From NCBI RefSeq assembly GCF_900102515.1, contig NZ_FMVS01000006.1, positions 1 through 64,000 of the forward strand: DNA of 64,000 bases. Direction: 5' to 3'. The notes under the pieces were generated by a model that saw only the letters and a list, made by a program, of their open reading frames with translations, was not told the origin of the DNA and did not search any database. The stretch's first letter is position 1. Every line of letters begins with the position of its first letter. Source of the stretch: Butyrivibrio sp. INlla14 (GTDB lineage: Bacteria; Bacillota; Clostridia; Lachnospirales; Lachnospiraceae). The position numbers were made by a program, and so were the translations under genes. Below are positions 16,383-25,879 of this stretch, piece after piece.

Positions 16383-17558
16383 GTGGAAAAAGGTAATGTT
16401 CTTGTAGTTGGTTATGCAGGGGTTGGCAAGACTACTTTGATCAAGGCTGTTCTTGGAGAAAAAGCTGAGAAAAAAGTTGCTGGAACAGGAAAGACCAGCA
16501 AGACCTGCAAAGATTTCCAAATCTATGAAAATCCTGGAATCTCATTTCGCTTAATCGATACTGTTGGAATTGAGCCTGGTGTTTTTAAAGAGCACAAGGC
16601 TGTTAATGCTGTGAAGAAGTGGTGTGGCGAGTCCATAAAGAACACAGATGATGACATAGACAGAATAAGCGCCATATGGTTCTGTGTGGATAAATATACG
16701 GCCAAGCTTTTTCCCAAGACCATAGATTCACTTATGAATGCTGTCAGTGTTTGGCGTAATGCTCCGATCATAGTTGTTATCACCCAGTCCTACAAAGAAA
16801 GCGACACCAAGTCGGCTCAGGAAATTATTGAGAAAGCTTTTTTGTCCAAGAAAAAGTATGCGACAAGGCTTTCTGAGATCATGACAGTTGTGGCCAAGCC
16901 TAGCACTTCGGAGGATGGAAAAATAACCCCTCCTAAGGGTATAGTTGAGCTTATAGAGCTTACAAACAGCCTTCTTCCTGAGGGCTACCAGGTCGCAGAA
17001 AAGGATGTTGCCAAGTACAATCTTTCAAGAAGACGCGCCATGTCCCACGCGGTTGCTGCAGCGGCAACGCTGGCTGGTGTAACACTTGGAGTAGGGGCGC
17101 CGCCCTTTGCAGATGCTATGCTCCTAAAACCCACAGAGACAGTTGCGGTAGAATCTATATCAAAAATCTGGGGAATCAAGAAAAACAAGCAGTCCAAAGA
17201 ATTCATGAAAAAAATAATAGAACTTGGAACCAAGGGTGAAGTTGGCAAAATGATTACTTCAGGCCTTAAGATGATTCCGGGGCTCAACATAGGCGCGGCT
17301 ATTATAAACGGTTTTGTGGCAGGATGCGTTGTCTTTGCCGTAGCAGAAGGTGCCACCTATATATTCGAGCAGGTCTATTCTGGTAAAAAAACTATGGAAG
17401 AGCCAGACTGGATTGAGAAGATCATGGAGGATAAGACAGCCAAGAAAGTCGTTGACCAAATGACGGATGTTGTCACAAACATCCCTAAAAATGCAGACCA
17501 GAAGGATATTCTTGACGTTATTCTTAAGGCTTTTACCAAGAAAGCTATGGCTCTATAA
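16383..17558 (+). CDS. Era-like GTPase with C-terminal membrane-associating helices (DUF697-like)
   Basis: A 391-residue GTP-binding protein. G1 is GYAGVGKTT, G3 is DTVGIE, and the G4 position reads VITQSYKESD, which departs from NKxD. The second half (~220-330) has Ala/Gly-rich hydrophobic helices typical of the DUF697/YcjF-like region of stress-related membrane GTPases, then a soluble C-terminal tail. It starts at GTG, preceded by AGGGGAG. It stands alone between the repeat array and the ABC importer. The specific role is unknown; membrane remodelling or stress response is a family-level guess. Codon use is less biased than in the neighbouring glycolytic genes. Confidence 0.8.
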   Translation: MEKGNVLVVGYAGVGKTTLIKAVLGEKAEKKVAGTGKTSKTCKDFQIYENPGISFRLIDTVGIEPGVFKEHKAVNAVKKWCGESIKNTDDDIDRISAIWFCVDKYTAKLFPKTIDSLMNAVSVWRNAPIIVVITQSYKESDTKSAQEIIEKAFLSKKKYATRLSEIMTVVAKPSTSEDGKITPPKGIVELIELTNSLLPEGYQVAEKDVAKYNLSRRRAMSHAVAAAATLAGVTLGVGAPPFADAMLLKPTETVAVESISKIWGIKKNKQSKEFMKKIIELGTKGEVGKMITSGLKMIPGLNIGAAIINGFVAGCVVFAVAEGATYIFEQVYSGKKTMEEPDWIEKIMEDKTAKKVVDQMTDVVTNIPKNADQKDILDVILKAFTKKAMAL

Positions 17559-17671
17559 AACGGACAAACATGAGAAACCAGCAGTGTTCTATTGTCAAAT
17601 GTTTTATTTGATCAAATGATCATGATGCAGAATAACCTGTGTCATGTCTTCATTTTGAAAGGAGAAGGAAT

Positions 17672-18844
17672 ATGAAAAAGAAACTAGCATTGGTACTATC
17701 TTGTCTCATGACAATCTGCATGGTAGGCTGCGGAGAGACCACAGCACCTGCAGAAACAACTACGGAACCGCAGGTAGAACAGACACAGACGCAGGAGACA
17801 GCTCCTGCAGAAACTGAGGCTCCTGCAGCAGAAGCTGATGGAATGGATGCACTCATCGAAGCTGCAAAAGCAGATGGCGAGCTTATTGTTTATGGCTCCT
17901 GTGAAGAAGAGTATCTTGCAGCAGCATGTGAGAACTTTGAAAAGACCTATGGCATCAAGGTTCAGTTTCAGAGACTTTCAACCGGTGAAGTTCAGAGTAA
18001 GATTGAAGAAGAAAACGGCAATCCTTCTGGCGATGTTTGGTTCGGCGGCACAACTGATCCTTACAACGTTGCAGCAGGAGAGGGACTATTAGAGGCCTAT
18101 GAAGCTCAGAATGCAAGCCACCTCCTTAGCGATATGTATCGCGATGCTGATGGCTACTGGTATGGCATTTACAAGGGAATCCTTGGATTTATGGTAAACA
18201 AGGATGAACTTGCCCGTATGGGAATTGAAGAGCCTGCAGACTGGACAGATCTTCTTGATGAAAAGTACAAAGGCCTTGTATGGCTTTCAAACTATAACAC
18301 AGCTGGAACAGCCAAACTTGTAGTTAACACAATGATCCAGAAGTACGGACACGACGAAGGTATCCAGTACCTTGTAGATCTTGATAAGAACATCGAAGTT
18401 TACACCAAGTCAGGTTCTGGCCCATCCAAGAATGTAGGAACCGGTGAGTGCGTTGTGGGTATCGGTTTCCTTCATGATGGCATCACACAGATTGTTGATA
18501 ACGGGTATGGCAACATCGGACTTATCATTCCTTCATCAGGAACATCCTTCGAAGTTGGCGCTACAGCAATCTTTAAGGGCTGCGCACATCCAAATGCTGC
18601 CAAGCTTTGGATTGAGTATGCACTTAGCCCTGAATGTGTAGAACTCGCTGCTCAGAACGGCTCTTATCAGTTCCTGGTTCTTGATAATGCCAAGCAGCCA
18701 GAAGTAGCAGCAGAGTTTGGCCTTGATCCTGAGAACGTTATGAAATACGACTTTGCAGATGCAAAAGAAAATACTACAAAATATGTAGAAGAAGTTATGA
18801 CAGCACTTGGAAGCGCAGCAGATGATCGTTTCAAGACTGAGTGA
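17672..18844 (+). CDS. ABC transporter substrate-binding lipoprotein, FbpA (iron III)-like
   Basis: A 390-residue extracytoplasmic binding lipoprotein. The signal peptide ends ICMVGC (C20), followed by a Thr/Pro/Glu-rich tether (~22-55) and a periplasmic-binding fold of the SBP type II, FbpA/AfuA-like group (LIVYGSCEEEYLAAACENFEKTYGI; VWFGGTTDPYN). Such proteins bind ferric iron or, in related systems, aminoethylphosphonate or polyamines, so the ligand is open. The ATG at 17672 follows AAAGGAGAAGG. It heads an operon with the permease and ATPase. The leader holds a palindrome ATTTGATCAAAT (17606-17617) near a TTGTCA hexamer, a possible operator. A GC-rich hairpin after the gene probably makes this product more abundant than the others. 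Confidence 0.85.
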   Translation: MKKKLALVLSCLMTICMVGCGETTAPAETTTEPQVEQTQTQETAPAETEAPAAEADGMDALIEAAKADGELIVYGSCEEEYLAAACENFEKTYGIKVQFQRLSTGEVQSKIEEENGNPSGDVWFGGTTDPYNVAAGEGLLEAYEAQNASHLLSDMYRDADGYWYGIYKGILGFMVNKDELARMGIEEPADWTDLLDEKYKGLVWLSNYNTAGTAKLVVNTMIQKYGHDEGIQYLVDLDKNIEVYTKSGSGPSKNVGTGECVVGIGFLHDGITQIVDNGYGNIGLIIPSSGTSFEVGATAIFKGCAHPNAAKLWIEYALSPECVELAAQNGSYQFLVLDNAKQPEVAAEFGLDPENVMKYDFADAKENTTKYVEEVMTALGSAADDRFKTE

Positions 18845-18882
18845 TTATTTATAATGCGGAGTAGAAAGTATTAAAGATACGC

Positions 18883-18909
18883 TGGGCGGAAGGGTTTTCC
18901 CTCCGCCCA
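18883..18909 (+). other. intercistronic hairpin after the binding-protein gene
   Basis: TGGGCGGA-a-GGG, loop TTTT, CCC-TCCGCCCA: 11 paired bases with one bulge and no downstream T-run. It sits between the solute-binding protein gene and its permease, where such stems commonly protect the upstream message or attenuate transcription. Confidence 0.7.
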
Positions 18910-18985
18910 TAATTTTAAATTCCTGCGGGCAATTACCTCGTTTGCGCGCAAGAAAGACATTAGCAACTGACGGAGGAGGACTAAG

Positions 18986-20689
18986 ATGGCAAAAAGTCAG
19001 AGCGCCAGCCTTGATAGAAAAAAGCTTCTTGGGGATCCTATCATGGTGACAACCATTTTGCTTTTGATAGTTTTTTTGACGGTATTTATCCTGTATCCGC
19101 TAGCGATACTATTGGTGGATAGCTTTGTGTCGGATGAAGGCTTTACCCTGGGAACATTTAAAAGAGTTATGGACCTTCCTAACTTTAGAAGAGCCATAAC
19201 CAATACCTTAAAGGTGGGATTTTTGGTAGGCATTGCGTCAGCTCTTATTGGGCTTTTGTTTGCCTATGTAGAAGTATATGTAAAGCTTCGCACAAGATTT
19301 ATGGAGGGACTTTTTAAAGTAGTATCAATGCTGCCTGTGGTTTCACCTCCATTTGTACTCTCGCTTTCTATGATCATGCTTTTTGGAAAAGCAGGGATCA
19401 TCACTAGATTTCTTTTGCATATTTACGACAACAGCGTTTACGGCTTCTGGGGAATTGCCATTGTTCAGACACTGACATTTTTCCCTGTTTGCTACATGAT
19501 GCTCAAGGGCCTTCTGAAAAACATCGACCCTTCTCTTGAGGAGGCAGCAAGAGATATGGGAGCATCAAGATCCAAGGTGTTTATGACAGTAACACTTCCC
19601 CTGATACTTCCTGGACTTGGAAATGCCTTCCTTGTTACCTTTATTGAGTCAATCGCAGATTTCGCAAACCCAATGATCATCGGTGGCTCCTATGATACCC
19701 TGGCAACTACAATATACCTGCAGATAACAGGAGCTTACGACAAAGAAGGCGCTGCGGCTATGGCGGTAGTTCTTTTGGCAATAACACTTCTAATGTTTGT
19801 TGTGCAGAAGTATTATCTGGAGGCCAAGAGCACAGCCACTCTGACAGGAAAGGCATCAAGAGAGCGTATGCTGATAACAGATAAAAGCGTTACGATGCCT
19901 CTTACAATCCTCTGCTCAGGCCTTGCAATATTTGTAATAATCATGTACATCTGCGTTCCCTTTGGAGCAATGTTTAGAACCTGGGGATACGATTTCCATC
20001 TGACCTTTAAGTGGTTTGGCCTCGTGTTTAGCAAGTACAAGGGCTTTAAGGCCTTTAAGGACAGCTTCGTTCTGTCACTTATATCTGCGCCAATAACAGC
20101 TCTTTTGTCCATGATCATATCTTATCTGGTTGTCAAAAGAAAATTCAAAGCCAAAGGCTTTATTGAAGCAGTATCCATGCTGGCTATGGCAGTTCCTGGA
20201 ACAGTTCTTGGTATTGGTTACATCAGAGGCTTTTCAGGAGGCATTTTCCATACAGGATTTTTGCAGGGCCTATATGGAACGGGAGCCATCCTGGTTATCG
20301 TATTTATCGTGCGAAGCCTCCCTACTGGCACAAGAAGCGGTATTTCAGCCCTTCGCCAGATTGATAAGAGCATCGAGGAATCAGCCTATGACATGGGCGC
20401 CGACAGCTTCAAGGTGTTTATGACAGTTACACTGCCTCTTATAAAGGACAGTTTCCTGTCCGGCTTTGTAACAAGCTTTGTACGAAGCATAACAGCTATC
20501 AGTGCCATCATACTTTTGGTTACACCTTCGTATCTGCTTATTACCGTCCAGATCAATGAGTTCGCCGAAAAAGGCTCCTACGGCATCGCCTGCGCCTTCG
20601 CTTCCATACTGATCCTTATCACCTACGGATCCGTGCTGATAATGGATTTGGTGATAAAGCGATTCGGCACCAGCCGTATGGTGAACTAA
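18986..20689 (+). CDS. ABC transporter permease, FbpB-like double-domain protein
   Basis: A 567-residue integral membrane protein with about 12 helices and two BPD-type permease domains in one chain. The two EAA loops that contact the ATPase are EEAARDMGASRSKVFMTVT (first half) and EESAYDMGADSFKVFMTVT (second half). Internally fused permeases are typical of FbpB/AfuB ferric iron and related systems, which supports the FbpABC assignment. GGAGGA lies upstream of the ATG. It is followed directly by a REP-like element and then by the ATPase gene. Confidence 0.92.
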   Translation: MAKSQSASLDRKKLLGDPIMVTTILLLIVFLTVFILYPLAILLVDSFVSDEGFTLGTFKRVMDLPNFRRAITNTLKVGFLVGIASALIGLLFAYVEVYVKLRTRFMEGLFKVVSMLPVVSPPFVLSLSMIMLFGKAGIITRFLLHIYDNSVYGFWGIAIVQTLTFFPVCYMMLKGLLKNIDPSLEEAARDMGASRSKVFMTVTLPLILPGLGNAFLVTFIESIADFANPMIIGGSYDTLATTIYLQITGAYDKEGAAAMAVVLLAITLLMFVVQKYYLEAKSTATLTGKASRERMLITDKSVTMPLTILCSGLAIFVIIMYICVPFGAMFRTWGYDFHLTFKWFGLVFSKYKGFKAFKDSFVLSLISAPITALLSMIISYLVVKRKFKAKGFIEAVSMLAMAVPGTVLGIGYIRGFSGGIFHTGFLQGLYGTGAILVIVFIVRSLPTGTRSGISALRQIDKSIEESAYDMGADSFKVFMTVTLPLIKDSFLSGFVTSFVRSITAISAIILLVTPSYLLITVQINEFAEKGSYGIACAFASILILITYGSVLIMDLVIKRFGTSRMVN

Positions 20690-20732
20690 AGCCGGAAATG
20701 GACCTGGGGACGGAGTCATAGGGCCATTTTGA
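20690..20732 (+). repeat. REP-like dispersed hairpin element, copy at permease stop
   Basis: Begins immediately after the permease stop: GCCGGAAATGGACCT, then GGGGACGGAGTCAT, then AGGGCCAT. It aligns with the copy after tpiA, and the stem changes together (TCT/AGA there, CCT/AGG here), which supports a folded RNA or DNA hairpin with a conserved GGGGACGGAGTCA loop. Confidence 0.75.
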
Positions 20733-20774
20733 GGTATACGATTCTTATAAAATACACAGATGGAGATGAATATT

Positions 20775-21836
20775 ATGTCAAAAGAGAAAAAAGGCGTTCG
20801 CCTTGAACATATTTCAAAAATATACAAAGATCCTAAGACGGGAAAAGACTTTTATGCAGTTAAAGATGCTAATATCGAGATAGAACCGGGGAGCTTTGTG
20901 ACGCTTCTTGGGCCATCTGGCTGCGGAAAGACTACGACACTTCGTATGATTGCAGGCTTTGAGAGCCCTGACGAGGGTGAAATTTACCTTGGAAATGAGG
21001 CTATAAATTCCCTGACGCCTAATAAGCGCGATACAGCCATGGTTTTCCAGAGCTATGCCCTTCTTCCTCACTACAACATTTTTGACAATGTTGCCTATGG
21101 CCTTAAGCTTCGCAAGCTTGATAAGGCGGTGATAAAAGAAAAAGTGACAGATATCCTAAAGCTTGTTGGCCTTGAGGGTATGGAAAACCGCATGACAAAT
21201 CAGCTATCTGGTGGCCAGCAGCAGAGAGTTGCCCTGGCAAGAGCTCTTGTTATCGAGCCTGGCGTACTTCTTTTTGATGAACCCTTATCAAACCTTGATG
21301 CAAAGCTCCGTGTTTCAATGCGTACGGAAATCAGAAGAATCCAGCAGGAAGCCGGGATTACAGCTATCTACGTAACCCATGATCAGAGCGAAGCTATGGC
21401 AATTTCTGATAAGGTAATCATCATGAACAAAGGAATAGTTGAGCAGATCTCTACACCGCAGGAAGCCTACTATTATCCTAAAAACAAATTTGTGGCGGAC
21501 TTTATCGGCGAGGCGAATTTCCTGGAGGCATCAGTTAAGGGAAAAGACTGCGTTATTATTGATGGCGCAGAAGTTGAGTGCTCAACTGGAAATATGGAAA
21601 CTGGAGCAAACTGCAGCGTTGTACTAAGGCCCGAGGGCGCAAGCCTTTCTGATACCGGAGCTGTGAAGGGCACCGTTAAGTATTCATGCTTTATGGGGGC
21701 GTATCAGGACTACCACGTACAGGTAGCAGATTCCTTGGTCAAGATTCAGGAGTATAACCCCAAGAATAAGAAAATCTATCGCGTAGGCGATGAAGTCTTC
21801 CTAAACTTTGAAAAAGACACCCTCTATGCGCTATAA
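20775..21836 (+). CDS. ABC transporter ATPase, FbpC/PotA-like
   Basis: A 353-residue ATPase: Walker A GPSGCGKTT, Q-loop MVFQSYALLPH, signature LSGGQQQR, Walker B VLLFDEPLSNLD, H-loop YVTHDQSEA, and a C-terminal TOBE-like domain (~280-353). It energises the preceding permease. The ATG at 20775 is chosen because GGAG lies nine bases upstream; an in-frame ATG at 20760 has no ribosome binding site. The 85-base gap after the permease contains the REP-like element but no terminator, so co-transcription is likely. Confidence 0.93.
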   Translation: MSKEKKGVRLEHISKIYKDPKTGKDFYAVKDANIEIEPGSFVTLLGPSGCGKTTTLRMIAGFESPDEGEIYLGNEAINSLTPNKRDTAMVFQSYALLPHYNIFDNVAYGLKLRKLDKAVIKEKVTDILKLVGLEGMENRMTNQLSGGQQQRVALARALVIEPGVLLFDEPLSNLDAKLRVSMRTEIRRIQQEAGITAIYVTHDQSEAMAISDKVIIMNKGIVEQISTPQEAYYYPKNKFVADFIGEANFLEASVKGKDCVIIDGAEVECSTGNMETGANCSVVLRPEGASLSDTGAVKGTVKYSCFMGAYQDYHVQVADSLVKIQEYNPKNKKIYRVGDEVFLNFEKDTLYAL

Positions 21837-21868
21837 TATATCTTGTAATCAAATTCTTGGAGGTGCTG

Positions 21869-22567
21869 ATGGGAGCGCAGAGCGTACTTGAATTTTTGGA
21901 AGGATCATCTGATATTGCGGTTGCTATCAGACTTATTCTTGCCACATTGTTTGGAAGTCTCATAGGATGGGAGAGAGTTGTCAAAAGACATAGCGCAGGC
22001 ATCAAGACCTTTGCCCTTGTGAGCCTTGGAAGTGCTGTAGCCACAGCTCTAAATATATATCTGGCAGAACTGCCTGGCCTAAATGCAGATGTAAGCCGTA
22101 TTCCAGCCGGTGTTGTAAGCGGAATCGGATTCCTGGGCGCTGGAACTATCCTGGTCACAGGAAGACAGCAGATAAAGGGCCTTACAACAGCCGCATCCCT
22201 CTGGGTTGCATCCTGCATGGGAATGGCCATAGGAGGCGGATACCTTATTGTTGGAATCATCTGCTTTGCCCTTGTTATGCTGGCTAACATCGTTCTTGTG
22301 AATCTCAGCAAGGTTGTTGAATCGCATAGCAAATACATCAGTGTCTATGTTGAAGTCAACAAGGGAGGCGGAGCCAAGAAACTCACAAAGTGGTTTTCTG
22401 AGCAGGGCTACAGGATCAGCAGCATGACCAAGAGTAAGGAAAAGACAATCCAGTCCTCCGATACTGCAATCATCTTTGATATTGATTTTGACAAAAAGAG
22501 ATCACACAGAGAATTCCTTGATGAGATAAATGAGCTGGAATATGTAAGTTACGTAGAAGAAGTTTAA
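21869..22567 (+). CDS. MgtC/SapB family membrane protein
   Basis: About 232 residues. The N-terminal ~145 residues form the MgtC domain with four to five helices and the conserved pattern RLILATLFGSLIGWERVVKRHSAGIKTFALV, then GFLGAGTIL. The C-terminal ~80 residues form a soluble ACT-like domain. MgtC proteins modulate membrane energetics or magnesium response; the precise role outside pathogens is unclear. The ATG at 21869 lies five bases after GGAGG. It is 32 bases after the ABC ATPase and probably the last gene of that operon, ending at a bidirectional terminator. Confidence 0.9.
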   Translation: MGAQSVLEFLEGSSDIAVAIRLILATLFGSLIGWERVVKRHSAGIKTFALVSLGSAVATALNIYLAELPGLNADVSRIPAGVVSGIGFLGAGTILVTGRQQIKGLTTAASLWVASCMGMAIGGGYLIVGIICFALVMLANIVLVNLSKVVESHSKYISVYVEVNKGGGAKKLTKWFSEQGYRISSMTKSKEKTIQSSDTAIIFDIDFDKKRSHREFLDEINELEYVSYVEEV

Positions 22568-22573
22568 GACATA

Positions 22574-22600
22574 AAATGGCAGCCCCTGCGGCTGCCATTT
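22574..22600. terminator. bidirectional terminator between mgtC-like and SNF2 genes
   Basis: AAATGGCAGC, loop CCCTGCG, GCTGCCATTT: a perfect 10-bp stem with T-rich flanks on both strands, between convergent genes. Confidence 0.85.
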
Positions 22601-22612
22601 CATTTGACAAAA

Positions 22613-25600
22613 TTACCCCAATAGTTCCAAAAGTTCTTCCTTGGTAAGAGTAGGACTACTAAGAGAACCGGAGTTGAGCAGTTCATCTGCCAGCTCTTTC
22701 TTTTTATTCTGCAAAAGAATTATCCTCTCCTCGATAGTATTCTGCATGATCAGCCTGTATACTGTAACCACATTCTTTTGTCCAATCCTGTGGGCTCTGT
22801 CAGTAGCCTGATTCTCCACGGCTACATTCCACCAGTGATCATAGTGAATGACAATATCCGCAGCGGTGAGATTAAGCCCCGTTCCGCCTGCTTTAAGAGA
22901 AATGCAAAATACAGGAGTGTCATCTTCCTGGAAAGCATCAACCATCCTGATCCGGTCTTCTTTTTTGGTGGAGCCAGTCAGGAGATAGTGCTTTATTCCC
23001 TCTTTTTTCAAAAGATCAGTAAGTCTGTCCAGCATAGATGTAAACTGTGAAAAGAGAAGAATCTTATGACCACCTTCAGCAGCACTCTTTATCATCTCAA
23101 GGCACAGATCAGCCTTGGCGCTTCCTCCCTTGTAATTATCATAAATAAGCCCCGGATCGCAGCACAGCTGCCTTAGTCTTGTGAGCTCAGCCAGGATCAT
23201 GATGCGGTCCTTTCTAAAGTCCTCATCACTCTTGGAGTCTACCATGAGCTTTATCTGCTGAAGGTGCGCTCTGTAGAGCTTTTCCTGTTCATCCAGCATA
23301 GGCGCGTAGATATTCTCCTCCAGCTTATCCGGCAGTTCTTTTAACACATCCTTCTTAAGACGCCTTAGGATAAAGGGATTTATCATACGTTTAAGCCGCG
23401 CCTTGGCATCGTCATCGCTATCAAGAATAGCAGGTGATTCAATTGATTCCTTGAAGTGCTTGTAGGTAAAAAGATATCCCGGCATGCAGTAATCAAAGAT
23501 GCTCCACAGCTCGCTGAGTCTGTTCTCTATAGGAGTTCCTGTAAGAGCAACCTTAAAGGTGGACTTTATTGATTTAACAGCCTTGGCTACCTGGGTTGTG
23601 GCATTCTTGATAAACTGCGCCTCGTCTATTATCTGACAGTCAAAAGAAATATACTTATAAAGCTCAATATCACGCCTTAACAGGTCATAGGAAGTGATCA
23701 GCACATCAGTGCCTTCCTCCTCAATTTCAGAAGTAACCCTTACTCTGTCAGCCTTTATGCCTACTGCAAGTTCGCAATTTAATTCAGGTGTAAAACGCTT
23801 TATTTCATGCTGCCAGTTGTAAACAAGGGAAGCAGGGCATACCACAAGACTACAGCGGTTTTTGAGCCCTTTCTTTATATTTTCCTCCTTGATGCTTACA
23901 AGAAGTGATAGTATCTGCAGGGTTTTGCCAAGACCCATGTCATCAGCCAGAATTCCGCCAAACCCATTGTGGCGAAGCGTCCTGAGCCATAAAAAGCCAT
24001 CCTTTTGGTAATCCCTGAGAACGCCATTTAGCGAATCGGGCACCTGGTACAGGTTATCATCAGTTGTGGCAAAAGAACTTACCAGGTCCTTAAACTGTCT
24101 GGAGCGGCTAAGATGAAAGCCTCCATCCTCACCCAGAGAATCAAGCTCATTAAGGAAAAGCGCTCTGTATCTTGGAAGAGAGACGTGTCCCTCTAAAATA
24201 TCCTTGGAGCTAAGGCCCAGGCCTTCATTTAAGCTAAATAAAAGATCCATCTCTTTTGTCTTAAGGTCAAGGATATCCCCGGATTTAAGCCTGTAGTAGC
24301 GCTTTTTTCTGCGATATCTGGATAAAATTTCAGTAAGTTCCTTGGGGCTTATATCTGTTGGAACGATAGAAAGCTCCAACAGGTCTGCAACTACAGAAAC
24401 ACCCATATTTACGCCTGGAGCAGTTGTTATGTTTACAGATCTTATAGCATCGGATAAATAAACTTCTCCAAAGGTAGAAATATCAGGAATATCATTTGCT
24501 ATGAAAGAAAAAAGTTTATCTTCATCGTCGCCCTCAGCTTTTAGGACAAGAAGCCCCTTTTGACTGTCAAGGCTGTCAAAGTGATTGCTGATAGCCTTGA
24601 TAATAGCGCTTTCATGATGAAAATTTCTCTTAATTAGCGTAGCGTTGCCATCATCTGAAGAACTGTTGCCTGAGAATCCAGAACTAATGGAGTCTCTGCC
24701 ATTTCTGTTTTGGGTATCAAAAAGGTGAATCGCCTCTTCATCAGGAAATCCTTCGTGATAAATTACCTGTATATCACAAGTTATAGTAACGGAATCAGGC
24801 ATATCAAGGTATATCTTAAATTTCGGAATATCTGGTGAATATCTGGCCGGGTTAAAACCATCGCTACTTATATTAAAAAACTGCTCTAAAACAGGATAAA
24901 GGCCTGTAGAAAATAGTGAAAGATCCTTATCTGATATAAACAGCTCATTTTCAGTTCTTCTGGAAGATAAGAACTTAAGGAAAGGGATAACTTCCTCGCA
25001 GTCCTTTCTAGGGATTACGTTGATCTTGCGCCTTCTCTCGAAATAGATATTAGAATATCCTTCAAACATGGTAAAAGAGCCAGATTCAAAGGTAATACCT
25101 GTTTCAACCTTCTCAATTCTAAGGTCAATATTAGGAAAAACGGGAACTATGTCCACGGGACGTTCATCATTGTATCTTGCTCTGAAATCGGAATTAAGGA
25201 AATATATACTGGAGACAGAGGCAAAAAATTCGTCTATTTCATAGCCTGAGAGCTCAATTTCTTTTGCATGGCCTTTTCCATAGGAATATGGAGATGAGTA
25301 GGAAGCAAAAGCCTCTCCAAGCTGTTTACCTCTGAAATAGTTCTTTAAAAAGATAATGATCTTCTGACTTTCCTCTGAAAATGCTGTCAGATCATGGGTA
25401 AATTCAAGGTGCTTACCATAACTTACGATTTCTCTTTCATCTATAGCTTTTAAAAGTTCAGCTATATCTTTTAATACATAGCTATGTCCGCTAATACCAG
25501 AGCATATGTTAAAAGAAATATATAATTTGTCATGATTTAGAGTAACATGCGGCTGCAGAACAACAAGATCACCCTTCTTGTATATTGATGGAGTCTCGCT

Positions 25601-25738
25601 TTCCGGAGAGTACTCCTTTAAAAGCTTTTTAGTTTCAAAGGATGTATAGTGGAACTGCTTTTGAACATCAGAAATAAACCGCCTTCCAGAGGCGGTTACG
25701 TATTCTTTTTTTGAGTTGTCAGAAAAATTTGTGCTCAT
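22613..25738 (-). CDS. SNF2/Rad54-family DNA-dependent ATPase
   Basis: A 1041-residue protein. The N-terminal ~560 residues are a SNF2-associated region without a recognisable SWIM zinc motif. The helicase core follows: motif I GILADDMGLGKTLQ, motif II IIDEAQFIKN, motif III ALTGTPIENRLSELWS, motif IV/V SLKAGGTGLNLTAADIVIHYDHWWN and motif VI QATDRAHRIGQ, ending IEERIILLQNKK. Such ATPases move along DNA to displace proteins; bacterial members relate to RNA polymerase recycling or repair. It is monocistronic. TATAAT ends seven bases before the ATG with TAGAAA 17 bases further up, and there is no Shine-Dalgarno, so the message may be leaderless. No defence gene neighbours it. Confidence 0.93.
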   Translation of the reverse strand: MSTNFSDNSKKEYVTASGRRFISDVQKQFHYTSFETKKLLKEYSPESETPSIYKKGDLVVLQPHVTLNHDKLYISFNICSGISGHSYVLKDIAELLKAIDEREIVSYGKHLEFTHDLTAFSEESQKIIIFLKNYFRGKQLGEAFASYSSPYSYGKGHAKEIELSGYEIDEFFASVSSIYFLNSDFRARYNDERPVDIVPVFPNIDLRIEKVETGITFESGSFTMFEGYSNIYFERRRKINVIPRKDCEEVIPFLKFLSSRRTENELFISDKDLSLFSTGLYPVLEQFFNISSDGFNPARYSPDIPKFKIYLDMPDSVTITCDIQVIYHEGFPDEEAIHLFDTQNRNGRDSISSGFSGNSSSDDGNATLIKRNFHHESAIIKAISNHFDSLDSQKGLLVLKAEGDDEDKLFSFIANDIPDISTFGEVYLSDAIRSVNITTAPGVNMGVSVVADLLELSIVPTDISPKELTEILSRYRRKKRYYRLKSGDILDLKTKEMDLLFSLNEGLGLSSKDILEGHVSLPRYRALFLNELDSLGEDGGFHLSRSRQFKDLVSSFATTDDNLYQVPDSLNGVLRDYQKDGFLWLRTLRHNGFGGILADDMGLGKTLQILSLLVSIKEENIKKGLKNRCSLVVCPASLVYNWQHEIKRFTPELNCELAVGIKADRVRVTSEIEEEGTDVLITSYDLLRRDIELYKYISFDCQIIDEAQFIKNATTQVAKAVKSIKSTFKVALTGTPIENRLSELWSIFDYCMPGYLFTYKHFKESIESPAILDSDDDAKARLKRMINPFILRRLKKDVLKELPDKLEENIYAPMLDEQEKLYRAHLQQIKLMVDSKSDEDFRKDRIMILAELTRLRQLCCDPGLIYDNYKGGSAKADLCLEMIKSAAEGGHKILLFSQFTSMLDRLTDLLKKEGIKHYLLTGSTKKEDRIRMVDAFQEDDTPVFCISLKAGGTGLNLTAADIVIHYDHWWNVAVENQATDRAHRIGQKNVVTVYRLIMQNTIEERIILLQNKKKELADELLNSGSLSSPTLTKEELLELLG

Positions 25739-25879
25739 CTAATTTATTATATACAAAATCGGCCTATATTTCTATGATTTCACTGCTTTTGCAATATAAA
25801 ATTTTTATCATAATTAACAGACCGGCCTGATCATACACTTCGTTTTTGCTGCATTTCTTCGTGATTATTACATATGGAG

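Noticed and set aside
22613-25738. SNF2 gene as part of a defence island (for example DISARM)
   Set aside because: Neighbours are MgtC and a galactanase; no methyltransferase, nuclease or other defence gene is present.
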